Assembly (NCBI GenBank): GCA_002340255.1
Contig: DDLS01000175.1
Location: 98,794-162,793 of the forward strand
DNA: 64,000 bases
Direction: 5' to 3'
From: Cyanobacteria bacterium UBA2566
GTDB lineage: Bacteria; Cyanobacteriota; Cyanobacteriia; Cyanobacteriales; Desertifilaceae
Part shown: in pieces, positions 1-8,430 of the stretch
How positions within the stretch are numbered: the first letter of the stretch is position 1
Layout: each line of letters starts with the position of its first letter
Translations under genes and position numbers: made by a program
The notes under the pieces: model-generated
What the model was told of the DNA's origin: nothing
The model's input: only the letters and a program-made list of their open reading frames with translations
Database searches by the model: none

Positions 1-1
1 G

Positions 2-871
2 TACGATGTGGCCCAACTACCGGGACAGTTTCAGCTCATCAACTGTGTGGGAGTCTTACACCACTTGCCCGATCCCATTCGTGGCATTCAATCCCTAGCT
101 TGTAAGTTAGCGCCTGGGGGAATTCTCCATATTTTTGTTTACGCCCACTTGGGACGATTTGAAATTCAACTGATGCAACAGGCGATCGCTCTGCTGCAAG
201 GAGAACATCGTGGAGATTACCAGGATGGCGTAAAAATTGGACGCGATCTGTTTTCCGTATTACCGGAAGATAACCGCATCGTGCGGGAAGACAAACGGCG
301 CTGGGCCTTGGAAAATCATCAAGATGAATGTTTTGCCGATATGTACGTTCATCCCCAAGAAATTGATTACACCATTGAGACTCTGTTTGAATTGATCGAT
401 GCTTCCGGATTAGCCTTTGTGGGCTTTTCCAATCCCCAGTATTGGACCATTGAACGCCTGCTTGGGCAAGCCCCAGACCTGATGAAACGAGTAGAGAGCC
501 TAAGCGAACGCCAACGCTATCACTTGATTGAACTGCTTGACCCAGAACTGACCCACTACGAATTCTTCCTTGCTCGTCCTCCCCTGGATCGCACCGACTG
601 GTCGGACGATCGAAGTCTGGCCGCAGCGATTGCTGAACCCAATCCCTGTCTCCATGGATGGCCCTCCCGAAGCCTTCTCAATCAGGACTATAAACCCGTT
701 ACCCTATCCGAGGAACAATTCCAACTGCTTCAAGCCTGTAATGGTCAACAAACCATTGCACAGATTCTGAGCGAAACCCAACACAACCTAGAACAGATGC
801 GATTTCTCCTAGAGCAAAACTTGATTCTTTTAACGCCCCCAATCTCGGAAGATAACCCCACAAATCTTTGA
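2..871 (+). CDS. SAM-dependent methyltransferase, C-terminal part (5' end outside window)
   Basis: The frame is open to the left edge, so the N-terminus, including the glycine-rich SAM motif I, is missing. The first visible residues, GVLHHLPDP followed by LAPGGILHIFVY, match motifs II and III of class I methyltransferases. The C-terminal ~60 residues, after a proline-rich break, look like a small winged-helix domain (LSEEQFQLLQAC, TIAQIL, LEQNLILL), an arrangement seen in other bacterial methyltransferase fusions. The substrate cannot be told. It ends 250 bp before atpI on the same strand and is probably a separate transcription unit. Confidence 0.75.
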   Translation, partial: YDVAQLPGQFQLINCVGVLHHLPDPIRGIQSLACKLAPGGILHIFVYAHLGRFEIQLMQQAIALLQGEHRGDYQDGVKIGRDLFSVLPEDNRIVREDKRRWALENHQDECFADMYVHPQEIDYTIETLFELIDASGLAFVGFSNPQYWTIERLLGQAPDLMKRVESLSERQRYHLIELLDPELTHYEFFLARPPLDRTDWSDDRSLAAAIAEPNPCLHGWPSRSLLNQDYKPVTLSEEQFQLLQACNGQQTIAQILSETQHNLEQMRFLLEQNLILLTPPISEDNPTNL

Positions 872-1121
872 GGATAATTCCCTATTTCCTGATGCCCTCA
901 AAGGATTAACACTTTCTTCAGAAACTGATCCCTCTCCGTGATATGATTTCCAGGGAGTCTACGAACAGACCTCTCAGGGTCACCTGAAAGAACGTTTGGC
1001 TAGATCCTCTGTGGCTCTCCTGACGGAGAAAACTCCACAGAATCCTTTTCCCGCAAAGGAATATCCCTTTTTACGCGGTGATGGAAAAACGCAGACCAAC
1101 AACTCAGGTTAACCAGTCGAA
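872..1121 (+). promoter_or_regulatory. Probable promoter and leader region of the atp operon
   Basis: This 250-bp gap precedes the first atp gene. A TATGAT hexamer at 942-947 could be a -10 box, but the upstream hexamer is poor and the spacing is about 19 bp. A CTGTGG/CCACAG hairpin can form around 1009-1040. No ORF with coding character is visible. The promoter call is inference from position. Confidence 0.3.
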
Positions 1122-1556
1122 GTGAACACCTCCGACGAATCTCCGAAAACGGAAACGCTAACAGCAGAAGACCTGCCCCAAACCCCTCTCCCCAGTGCCT
1201 CACCGGGCGCAATGGAAGAGTATTATCAACTACAAACTCAATTGTATGGTTGGACATTGGGAATGACAGGAGTTGCCTTCGTGTCTGTCTGGTTCTTTTA
1301 TTCCCTGGGAACCGCCCTCAGTTATCTGATCGGCTCCTGTGCGGGGATAGTTTACCTCAGACTGTTGGCTAAAAACGTAGAAGGACTCGGACGAGCAAAG
1401 CAACGTCTTGGCAATACCGGTTTAGCCATTTTCATTGGCGTGATGATTGTCGCCTTCCAATGGAAACAGCTAGAAATCGTGCCCATTTTTTTGGGATTTT
1501 TAACCTACAAAGCTGCGATCATCGCTTATGTTCTCAGGACCACCTTAACTCCATAA
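1122..1556 (+). CDS. atpI: ATP synthase subunit I (assembly factor AtpI)
   Basis: A 144-residue membrane protein opens the ATP synthase operon, which is the normal cyanobacterial position of atpI. A disordered acidic N-terminus (~40 residues) is followed by four hydrophobic segments (about residues 46-62, 64-82, 100-116 and 118-138), as in AtpI/Atp1. The family helps assemble the c-ring; it is not part of the finished enzyme. The start is GTG at 1122 with no clear Shine-Dalgarno site. An ATG at residue 31 is an alternative, but it would remove the usual variable tail. The gap to atpB is 92 bp. Confidence 0.85.
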   Translation: MNTSDESPKTETLTAEDLPQTPLPSASPGAMEEYYQLQTQLYGWTLGMTGVAFVSVWFFYSLGTALSYLIGSCAGIVYLRLLAKNVEGLGRAKQRLGNTGLAIFIGVMIVAFQWKQLEIVPIFLGFLTYKAAIIAYVLRTTLTP

Positions 1557-1648
1557 TCAGCGAGCGATCGCCCCATGGATGATCGGTAAAATCCTGTAAA
1601 AAGGCAAGCCACTTCGATCAGTACCCTAACTCTGAACCCTCTTTAATA

Positions 1649-2410
1649 ATGGATATGCTTAACTTCCTGGACGCTTATCATAGCCTCCCGTTCGCCGAGC
1701 TTGAAGTCGGTAAGCATCTCTATTGGGAAATCGGTAATCTCAAAATTCATGGGCAAGTCATGATCACCTCCTGGTTTGTGATTGGATTGCTTGTGATTGC
1801 CTCAGTCGCCGCCACTCGAAACATCCAAAGAGTACCCAGCGGAATGCAAAACTTCATGGAGTACGCTTTGGAATTTATTCGAGACCTGGCCAAAAATGCC
1901 ATGGGTGAAAAAGAATATCGACCCTGGGTTCCCTTCGTCGGTACTTTATTTTTGTTCATCTTTGTGTCAAATTGGTCAGGGGCCTTAGTTCCCTGGAAAA
2001 TCATCCATTTGCCAGAAGGTGAACTAGCTGCGCCAACCAGCGATATCAATACCACGGTCGCCCTAGCTCTTTTGACCTCCCTAGCGTATTTTTACGCCGG
2101 TCTCAAAAAGCTGGGCTTAGGATACTTTGCTCACTACGTTGAGCCAGTGCCCTTCATGCTCCCCTTCAAGGTAATTGAAGACTTCACTAAGCCTCTATCC
2201 CTGAGCTTCCGTCTATTTGGTAACATTCTGGCTGATGAACTGGTGGTTGGGGTGTTAGTCTTACTGGTTCCCTTGTTTATTCCCTTACCTGTGATGGCAT
2301 TGGGAATATTCTTAAGTGCCATTCAAGCCCTCATCTTTGCTACCTTGGCAGCCACCTACATTGGGGAAGCTCTAGAAGATCCCCATCATGGCGAAGAAGA
2401 ACATAGCTAG
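1649..2410 (+). CDS. atpB: ATP synthase F0 subunit a
   Basis: This 253-residue integral membrane subunit forms the proton half-channels against the c-ring in the thylakoid or plasma membrane. The sequence shows five to six hydrophobic helices and the conserved stretch KPLSLSFRLFGNILADE, whose arginine is the essential stator residue. The C-terminal helix contains IQALIFATLAATYIGEA, also typical of subunit a. Length is normal for cyanobacteria. It lies between atpI and atpE in the usual order. Confidence 0.97.
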   Translation: MDMLNFLDAYHSLPFAELEVGKHLYWEIGNLKIHGQVMITSWFVIGLLVIASVAATRNIQRVPSGMQNFMEYALEFIRDLAKNAMGEKEYRPWVPFVGTLFLFIFVSNWSGALVPWKIIHLPEGELAAPTSDINTTVALALLTSLAYFYAGLKKLGLGYFAHYVEPVPFMLPFKVIEDFTKPLSLSFRLFGNILADELVVGVLVLLVPLFIPLPVMALGIFLSAIQALIFATLAATYIGEALEDPHHGEEEHS

Positions 2411-2538
2411 CCGTCAAGGGACAAGGCTCATCCCCATCCCAACAGAGAGAGAAGCTCACTCTGCCGATCTTCGGTCTCAAGCCGAAAGAAAAAATCCTAT
2501 CAAGTGTACTCAATTTAAAAAAGGAGATTGAACCCATC

Positions 2539-2784
2539 ATGGATTCACTAATTGCTGCTGCTTCCGTTATTGCTGCTGCCCTTGCTGTTGGTTTAGCTGC
2601 TATCGGTCCTGGAATTGGACAAGGAAACGCTGCTGGTCAAGCCGTAGAAGGTATTGCCCGTCAACCCGAAGCTGAAGGAAAAATCCGAGGCACTCTCCTG
2701 CTGAGTTTGGCATTCATGGAAGCGCTAACCATCTACGGTCTGGTTGTTGCCCTCGTACTCTTGTTTGCTAACCCCTTCTCGTAA
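2539..2784 (+). CDS. atpE: ATP synthase F0 subunit c
   Basis: This 81-residue hairpin protein builds the rotating c-ring. Two hydrophobic helices flank the polar loop RQPE (residues 41-44). The proton-binding carboxylate is Glu61 in AFMEALTIYG. The glycine-rich first helix (GPGIGQGNAAGQ) is intact. No sodium-binding signature is evident, so proton coupling is inferred. A strong Shine-Dalgarno sequence (AAGGAG) lies upstream of the ATG, which fits the need for many copies per complex. The gene is named atpH in some cyanobacteria. Confidence 0.97.
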   Translation: MDSLIAAASVIAAALAVGLAAIGPGIGQGNAAGQAVEGIARQPEAEGKIRGTLLLSLAFMEALTIYGLVVALVLLFANPFS

Positions 2785-2985
2785 GCGATCGCGCTGACGA
2801 ACAGTAGAGATAGGAACGCTTTCTATCTCTACCCTAATCTAACGAAAGCCAATCGCCGAGATTGTCAGTTCCGTTACAGATTAGGCCAAACTCCCTAGAA
2901 ACGCTAGGGAAACCCTGCTCTGTTAACCAAGAACAGGATAAGTGTAAAACCAGAGCAAATCGTTAAAAACTGGGGACGATCGCCA
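2785..2985 (+). promoter_or_regulatory. Intercistronic region with two hairpins between atpE and atpG
   Basis: This 201-bp gap is the longest inside the operon. It contains a perfect 10-bp stem (2804-2813 with 2823-2832, 9-nt loop) and a second 7-bp stem (2892-2898 with 2904-2910, 5-nt loop). Neither is followed by a T tract, so they look like processing or stabilising elements rather than strong terminators. By position they could raise subunit c expression relative to the stator genes; that role is inferred. Confidence 0.5.
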
Positions 2986-3465
2986 ATGATCGATGGGACA
3001 ATACTTCTTGCAGTAGAAGCAGCGGCTGAGGAAGCAGGAGGTCTTTTTGACCTAGATGCCACTTTACCTGTAATGGCTATCCAATTCCTTATCTTAGCAG
3101 CTCTACTGAATCAGATTTTTTATAAGCCTCTCGGCAGTGCTATAGATGAACGGAGCGACTATATCCGTTCTAATTTAACCGAAGCTCGCGAACGTTTAGC
3201 CAAAGCTGAACAGCTCGCGAATCAGTACGAAGAAGAACTCGCAGGCGCTCGTAAACAATCACAAGCTGTGATTGCTCAAGCTCAAGCTGAAGCCGATAAA
3301 ATTGCAGCTCAGAACATGGCTCAGGCCCAGCAAGAAGCTCAAGCCAAACGCGAACAAGCCCAGCAAGAAATCGATCGACAAAAACAGGAAACCCTAGGCG
3401 TTTTAGAAGGACAGGTAGACCAACTCAGTCGCCAAATCCTCGATAAGCTGCTCAAAACCTGTTAA
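2986..3465 (+). CDS. atpG: ATP synthase F0 subunit b'
   Basis: This is one of the two divergent b-type stator subunits found in photosynthetic bacteria (159 residues). A hydrophobic segment at about residues 26-46 anchors it. The rest is a long, charged coiled coil rich in Ala, Gln and Glu. b' and b form the heterodimeric peripheral stalk linking F0 to delta/alpha. The gene is also called atpF2. It sits 105 bp before atpF. The first ~20 residues are acidic and could be processed or variable. Confidence 0.92.
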   Translation: MIDGTILLAVEAAAEEAGGLFDLDATLPVMAIQFLILAALLNQIFYKPLGSAIDERSDYIRSNLTEARERLAKAEQLANQYEEELAGARKQSQAVIAQAQAEADKIAAQNMAQAQQEAQAKREQAQQEIDRQKQETLGVLEGQVDQLSRQILDKLLKTC

Positions 3466-3570
3466 GGATCTTGCTGCTTAACCTTCGATACCCACATAAC
3501 ATTTCGGACTTCGTTTGTGTCCCAATCCTGGGTCGAAAACGAGGAAAACCTGTAGAAAAACTGCGCTCAA

Positions 3571-4113
3571 ATGGACTTTCCTAGCATGGGTAATTTGTGG
3601 TTGCTGGCAACAGAAGCAACAAAAGGTGGATTCGGACTCAATTTTGATGTACTTGAGACGAACCTCATTAACCTCGGTATTATTATCGGAGTGCTGGTGT
3701 ACTTCGGTCGCTCGGCAGTGGGTAAAACCTTAGCCGACCGGCGCGAAGCCATTGAAAACGCCATTAAAGATGCCGAAGAGCGACAACAAAAAGCGGCATC
3801 TGCGCTCAAAGAACAAGAACAAAATCTCGCTCAGGCTCAAGCTCAAGCGGAAAAAATCCGTCAACAGGCGGGTGAACGAGCCGCATCGGTAAAAGCCACC
3901 ATCTTGGCTAAATCGGATGAAGACATCCAAAGATTACAAGAAACAGCCGCCCAAGATCTAGACGCTGAACAAAGTCGAGTGATTGCTGAACTTAGGAAAC
4001 GGGTGGTAGCTTTAGCGATGCAACGGGTGGAATCCCAAATTAGAGATGAATTAAATGACGATCTTCAGCATCAACTGATCGATCGCAGCATTGCTAGGGT
4101 AGGAGGAAACTAA
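3571..4113 (+). CDS. atpF: ATP synthase F0 subunit b
   Basis: This 180-residue peripheral stalk subunit has a hydrophobic anchor at about residues 28-46 (INLGIIIGVLVYFG) and a long amphipathic coiled coil. The motif LADRREAIENAIKDAEERQ at the start of the coil is characteristic of cyanobacterial b. The stop overlaps the atpD start as TAATG at 4111-4115, indicating translational coupling to delta, its binding partner in the complex. Confidence 0.95.
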   Translation: MDFPSMGNLWLLATEATKGGFGLNFDVLETNLINLGIIIGVLVYFGRSAVGKTLADRREAIENAIKDAEERQQKAASALKEQEQNLAQAQAQAEKIRQQAGERAASVKATILAKSDEDIQRLQETAAQDLDAEQSRVIAELRKRVVALAMQRVESQIRDELNDDLQHQLIDRSIARVGGN

Positions 4114-4661
4114 TGGCAAATAGTTCCATGATAGGTTCAATTGTAGAACCTTATGCCCAAGCGCTAATGTCCATCGCCCAAAATCATGACCTGACCGATA
4201 AGTTTGGTGATGATGTGCGTCTGATCTTAGAAATGTGGGAGAGCAGCGAACAGCTCCGCTCGTTTTTAGGTAATCCCTTAGTGAACCCCGATGCAAAAAA
4301 AGGGGTTCTCAGACAAATTACAGAAGAGGGAACGGATGCTTATGTTCAACGGTTCCTCTTCCTGCTGGTCGATCGCGGACGCATCCAATTTTTAGATGGC
4401 GTTTGCCAAACCTACCTGGCCCTATTGCGGAAACTGAATCAAACCGTGTTGGCCCAGGTGACCTCAGCCGTAGAACTGAGGGAAGAAGAACGCACAGCGA
4501 TCGCCGAGCGCACTCAAGCGATGACCAACGCTAGGCATGTAGAAATCGAAACTCGCATCGATCCAGACCTGATTGGTGGCGTAATCATCCAAGTGGGATC
4601 TCAAGTGATTGATGCCAGTCTGCGAGGCCAACTGCGGCGCATTGGTTTAGCTCTGGCCTAG
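4113..4661 (+). CDS. atpD: ATP synthase F1 subunit delta
   Basis: This 182-residue soluble subunit caps the catalytic head and ties it to the b/b' stalk. The N-terminal helical domain (VEPYAQALMSIAQ) and the C-terminal motif DPDLIGGVIIQVGSQVIDAS followed by LRGQL are family hallmarks. It overlaps atpF by one base. It is called atpH in the E. coli-based nomenclature. The following gap to atpA is 84 bp. Confidence 0.95.
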   Translation: MANSSMIGSIVEPYAQALMSIAQNHDLTDKFGDDVRLILEMWESSEQLRSFLGNPLVNPDAKKGVLRQITEEGTDAYVQRFLFLLVDRGRIQFLDGVCQTYLALLRKLNQTVLAQVTSAVELREEERTAIAERTQAMTNARHVEIETRIDPDLIGGVIIQVGSQVIDASLRGQLRRIGLALA

Positions 4662-4745
4662 GGTCTCCTCCCTGGAGACTTGAGCGTCCTAAAGCTCAAA
4701 ATCTGAAGTACACACAGCACCTCTTATATCCCAAAATAGACGCAT

Positions 4746-6263
4746 ATGGTAGCTATCAGACCAGACGAAATTAGCAGTATTATCCAACAACAAATTGAAC
4801 AGTACGACCAAGATGTAAAAGTCTCTGAAGTCGGTACAGTTCTTCAAGTTGGTGATGGTATTGCGCGGATTTATGGCTTAGACAACGCCATGGCCGCAGA
4901 ACTTGTAGAATTTGAAGACGGAACCGTTGGTATTGTCCTCAACCTGGAAGAGGACAATGTGGGGGCGGTATTGATGGGTGATGGAACCAATATCCAAGAA
5001 GGTAGCTCCGTTCGCGCTACCGGCCGGATTGCCCAAGTCCCCGTTGGTGATGCCATGATTGGCCGGGTGGTCAATCCCCTGGGTGAAGCGATCGATGGGA
5101 AAGGCGACATCAATACTAGCGAAAGTCGGTTGATTGAATCTCCTGCTCCTGGAATTATTGCCCGTCAATCGGTTTGCGAACCCCTGCAAACGGGAATTAC
5201 GGCAATTGATGCCATGATTCCCGTCGGTCGCGGCCAACGGGAGCTGATTATTGGCGATCGCCAAACCGGAAAAACCACCGTTGCTATTGATACGATTATC
5301 AATCAGAAGTCCGAGGATGTAGTTTGCGTTTATGTGGCGATCGGTCAAAAAGCTTCTACGGTAGCTCAAGTCGTTGCTACCCTGGAAGAAAAGGGAGCCA
5401 TGGACTACACCATCGTGGTTGCCGCTAACGCCAGTGACCCCGCCACCCTACAATATATTGCTCCCTATACTGGAGCAAGTATGGCGGAATACTTCATGTA
5501 CAAAGGCAAACATACTCTCGTAATCTACGATGACTTGAGTAAGCAAGCCCAAGCCTACCGTCAAATGTCCCTGCTCTTGCGTCGTCCTCCCGGTCGTGAA
5601 GCCTATCCTGGAGATGTATTCTATCTCCACTCCCGTCTGCTCGAGCGGGCAGCTAAACTCAATAGCGAGCTGGGTAGCGGTAGTATGACGGCTCTACCGA
5701 TTATCGAAACCCAAGCTGGGGATGTTTCGGCTTACATTCCCACCAATGTAATTTCGATTACCGATGGTCAAATCTTCTTATCGGCTGACCTATTCAATTC
5801 TGGCTTACGCCCAGCGATTAACGCCGGTATCTCCGTATCCCGTGTGGGATCGGCAGCTCAAACCAAAGCCATGAAAAAAGTGGCTGGGAAACTGAAACTG
5901 GAATTAGCTCAGTATGATGACCTGCGAGCTTTTGCCCAGTTTGCGTCTGACTTAGATAAGGCAACCCAAGACCAATTGGCACGGGGACAGCGCCTGCAAG
6001 AGTTACTCAAACAGCCCCAAAATTCACCATTGAGTGTACCCGAACAGGTGGCTAGTGTATATGCAGGATTAAATGGATATCTTGATGATATTGCGGTAGA
6101 AAAAGTCGCAACGTTTGCCCAAGGATTGCGGGATTATTTGAAATCGAGCAAACCCAAGTTTGGCGAAGTGATTCAGAGTGAGAAGAAACTCACCGATGAA
6201 GCAGAAGGCTTGTTAAAAGAAGCGATCGCTGAATATAAGCAAACCTTCTTGGTGTCTGCCTAG
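4746..6263 (+). CDS. atpA: ATP synthase F1 subunit alpha
   Basis: The non-catalytic nucleotide-binding subunit is 505 residues, full length. The P-loop GDRQTGKT lies at 170-177. The ALVIYDDLSKQA-type Walker B region and the LRRPPGREAYPGDVFYLHSRLLERAA block are conserved, and the C-terminal helical domain is complete. Three copies alternate with beta in F1. The beta and epsilon genes are not in this window, as expected for cyanobacteria, where they form a second operon. Confidence 0.98.
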   Translation: MVAIRPDEISSIIQQQIEQYDQDVKVSEVGTVLQVGDGIARIYGLDNAMAAELVEFEDGTVGIVLNLEEDNVGAVLMGDGTNIQEGSSVRATGRIAQVPVGDAMIGRVVNPLGEAIDGKGDINTSESRLIESPAPGIIARQSVCEPLQTGITAIDAMIPVGRGQRELIIGDRQTGKTTVAIDTIINQKSEDVVCVYVAIGQKASTVAQVVATLEEKGAMDYTIVVAANASDPATLQYIAPYTGASMAEYFMYKGKHTLVIYDDLSKQAQAYRQMSLLLRRPPGREAYPGDVFYLHSRLLERAAKLNSELGSGSMTALPIIETQAGDVSAYIPTNVISITDGQIFLSADLFNSGLRPAINAGISVSRVGSAAQTKAMKKVAGKLKLELAQYDDLRAFAQFASDLDKATQDQLARGQRLQELLKQPQNSPLSVPEQVASVYAGLNGYLDDIAVEKVATFAQGLRDYLKSSKPKFGEVIQSEKKLTDEAEGLLKEAIAEYKQTFLVSA

Positions 6264-6327
6264 TCTTCAGATAGTGGATAGTCGATCCCTATCCACTATT
6301 CCCTGTCCCTATCTCCTTGTCTTTCCT

Positions 6328-7278
6328 ATGCCAAATCTTAAAGCGATCCGCGATCGCATCAAATCCGTTAAAAATACTCGCAAAATTACGGAAGCTATGC
6401 GTTTGGTGGCCGCAGCAAAAGTGCGTCGCGCCCAAGAACAAGTGTTAGCCACCCGTCCCTTTGCTGACCGTTTGGCTCAAGTCCTGTATCGCCTGCAAAG
6501 TCGCCTTCAGTTTGAAGATGTTGACCTCGAACTGCTCAAAAATCGGGATGTAAAAACTGTTGGCTTAATTGTCTTTTCCGGCGATCGCGGCCTCTGTGGC
6601 GCATACAATGGTAACGTCATCCGTCGCGCCGAAATGCGAGCCAAAGAACTCGAACAAGAAGGCCTCAACTACGAATATGCCCTCTTAGGCCGTAAATCTG
6701 TTCAATACTTCCAGCGTCGGGATGTCCCCATTGCTACTACCCGCACAGACCTAGGACAAATACCCAGTGCTGAAGAAGCAGACGAAATTGTAGATAACAT
6801 TCTCGGATGGTTTATCTCTGGTAAGGTAGACCGGGTAGAACTCATCTATACCAAATTCGTCTCCTTAATTAGCTCCAGACCCGTTATTCAAACCCTACTT
6901 CCCTTAACTCCCCAAGGGTTAGAAGTCGTTGATGATGAAGTCTTTCGCTTAACCACAGCCAATGGTAGCTTCAATGTTGCCAGAGAAAAAGTTACGTCTT
7001 CCTCTGAAGAGAGTTTCCCCAGAGATATGATCTTTGAGCAAGATCCTGTACAAATCCTGGAAGCCCTCTTACCCCTATTCGTTAAAAATCAATTCCTACG
7101 CGCCCTGCAAGAATCAGCCGCTAGTGAATTAGCTGCTCGGATGACAGCGATGAGTAGTGCTTCGGATAATGCAAGTCAAATGATCAACACGCTCACCCTA
7201 TCCTATAACAAGGCTCGGCAAGCTGCCATTACCCAAGAACTCCTAGAAGTTGTCGGTGGAGCCGAAGCCCTCAACTAG
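6328..7278 (+). CDS. atpC: ATP synthase F1 subunit gamma
   Basis: This central-shaft subunit is 316 residues from the ATG at 6328, which gives the canonical start MPNLKAIRDRIKSVKNTRKI. The frame continues 18 codons upstream, but that stretch is low-complexity intergenic sequence. GDRGLCGAYNGN and the C-terminal helix MTAMSSASDNASQMI are conserved. A segment near residues 200-240 (TPQGLEVVDDEVFRL, then a serine/glutamate-rich stretch) is the insertion specific to cyanobacteria and chloroplasts. The plant redox cysteines are absent, as expected. This is the last gene of the operon. Confidence 0.96.
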   Translation: MPNLKAIRDRIKSVKNTRKITEAMRLVAAAKVRRAQEQVLATRPFADRLAQVLYRLQSRLQFEDVDLELLKNRDVKTVGLIVFSGDRGLCGAYNGNVIRRAEMRAKELEQEGLNYEYALLGRKSVQYFQRRDVPIATTRTDLGQIPSAEEADEIVDNILGWFISGKVDRVELIYTKFVSLISSRPVIQTLLPLTPQGLEVVDDEVFRLTTANGSFNVAREKVTSSSEESFPRDMIFEQDPVQILEALLPLFVKNQFLRALQESAASELAARMTAMSSASDNASQMINTLTLSYNKARQAAITQELLEVVGGAEALN

Positions 7279-7318
7279 ATTTAGCGCTACGCGCTGGTAA
7301 TGGATAATTCCATTAGTT

Positions 7319-7360
7319 ATCGGTACAGCCTGATAGTCTCTAGGCTGTACCGATTTTTTT
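7319..7360 (+). terminator. Intrinsic terminator of the atp operon
   Basis: A perfect 13-bp stem (7319-7331 with 7342-7354, 10-nt loop) is followed by a run of T to 7360. It lies 41 bp after atpC and ends the operon. The T run also overlaps the stop of the minus-strand remnant described next. Confidence 0.9.
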
Positions 7361-7590
7361 ATGTATAGCGCTTTGATAAGTTAGTATAATTAAATACTTT
7401 ATCAATTTTGCTCTGGTCGTCTTTAGGATTCAATCCTGCTGATGCTGCTCCCCAGGATGGATATTTACCCATGACTGCTAAATAACCCGAAGGAATACCC
7501 CAAACCATAAATCCGACAATGGCACGACCCAAATTATCGGTCTGGAAACTGTCAATAACATAGGCAATTAAACAAATGGTCGAGCGTCTT
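7359..7590 (-). pseudogene. Remnant of an unidentified minus-strand gene, C-terminal end
   Basis: Reading the minus strand, one frame stays open for about 75 codons to a TAA at 7359-7361. It shows protein-like composition (LIAYVIDSFQTDNLG, then GFMVWGIPSGYL and GKYPSWGAASAGLNP). No start codon with a ribosome site is present, and its upstream end runs out of frame into the methyltransferase gene at 7568. It looks like the tail of a decayed gene, possibly a membrane protein. The family was not recognised. Confidence 0.35.
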
Positions 7591-8413
7591 TTATAAAGGA
7601 AACACTCGTTGCCCTAAATCCACAATTTCTTGCTTTTCTTCTACTAAGTGTACACAGATAAATATCTTCACTAGGCATTAATCCATAGTATTCAATCTGA
7701 TTGATACCTAACTCCTCCGGATAGCGATCGACAAAAACAGAGAAACCCGCTTGTTCCAATTTAGTTTGATAATCCTGACCATACATTCTGACATGATCGT
7801 GATGACCAAAGCGTTGTCTCCGCTCCTTGGGAGTTAAGTCACGGGTTCCTTCAACCGTTTCTTCTCGATCGCGATCGAGAGGGACTTGTAAAATTGCCCA
7901 TCCCCCAGGTTTCAACACTCTGCATAGTTCACGCATTGCTTGAGTATCATCTGGAATATGCTCTAAGACATGACTACATAAAATAACATCAAAGGAGCTA
8001 TCTGGATAATCAATCTTAGTGATATCCATTTGCAGCATCGCTTCTCCAGGTTGGATATCCGCAGTCCAATAGGTTAAGTTAGGCACAGTTTTTAATCGTC
8101 TTTGCAACCAATATTCTGGAGCAATGTGCAGAACCTTTAACTGCTCTGAAAGCAAAGAGGTTTTATTCTGCAAATACAGCCACATCAATCGATGTCTTTC
8201 TAGAGATAGACATCCAGGACACAAGGCATTCGGGCGTTTATTTGCTCCAAAAGGTAGAAACGTCCGAAACTGCTGTTCGCAGCACGGACACAATACGCGA
8301 TCGCCTGCATACCAGAGTGCTGATACTTTCAGGATAGGGGAAACGATCTTAAAGAACAAAGACCGCTTTCTGAGTAACTGTTCATAAATGGATAATACGG
8401 AATTTTTATTCAT
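7568..8413 (-). CDS. Class I methyltransferase with N-terminal zinc-ribbon-like cysteines
   Basis: The product is 281 residues from the ATG at 8413, preceded by AAGAGG; a longer frame to 8497 runs into the neighbouring gene and is unlikely. Residues ~40-70 carry two CxxC-type pairs (CPCCEQ, CPGC) that could bind zinc. The Rossmann part has VLHIAPE, DIQPGEAMLQMDI, FDVILCSHVLEHIPDD and LKPGGWAILQVPL, typical of SAM-binding enzymes in glycan clusters. The C-terminal ~25 residues differ in character and overlap a remnant in another frame, so the native C-terminus may be altered. It is the last gene of the glycan operon, 17 bp after the flippase-like gene. Confidence 0.8.
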   Translation of the reverse strand: MNKNSVLSIYEQLLRKRSLFFKIVSPILKVSALWYAGDRVLCPCCEQQFRTFLPFGANKRPNALCPGCLSLERHRLMWLYLQNKTSLLSEQLKVLHIAPEYWLQRRLKTVPNLTYWTADIQPGEAMLQMDITKIDYPDSSFDVILCSHVLEHIPDDTQAMRELCRVLKPGGWAILQVPLDRDREETVEGTRDLTPKERRQRFGHHDHVRMYGQDYQTKLEQAGFSVFVDRYPEELGINQIEYYGLMPSEDIYLCTLSRRKARNCGFRATSVSFIKDARPFV

Positions 8414-8430
8414 GGGTTTTCCTCTTGAGC

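Noticed and set aside
1000..1257. 85-codon minus-strand ORF before atpI
   Set aside because: Shadow across the atp leader and the atpI start; no coding character.
6274..6327. 18-codon N-terminal extension of gamma
   Set aside because: Low-complexity CCTATC-type spacer; the family N-terminus starts at 6328.
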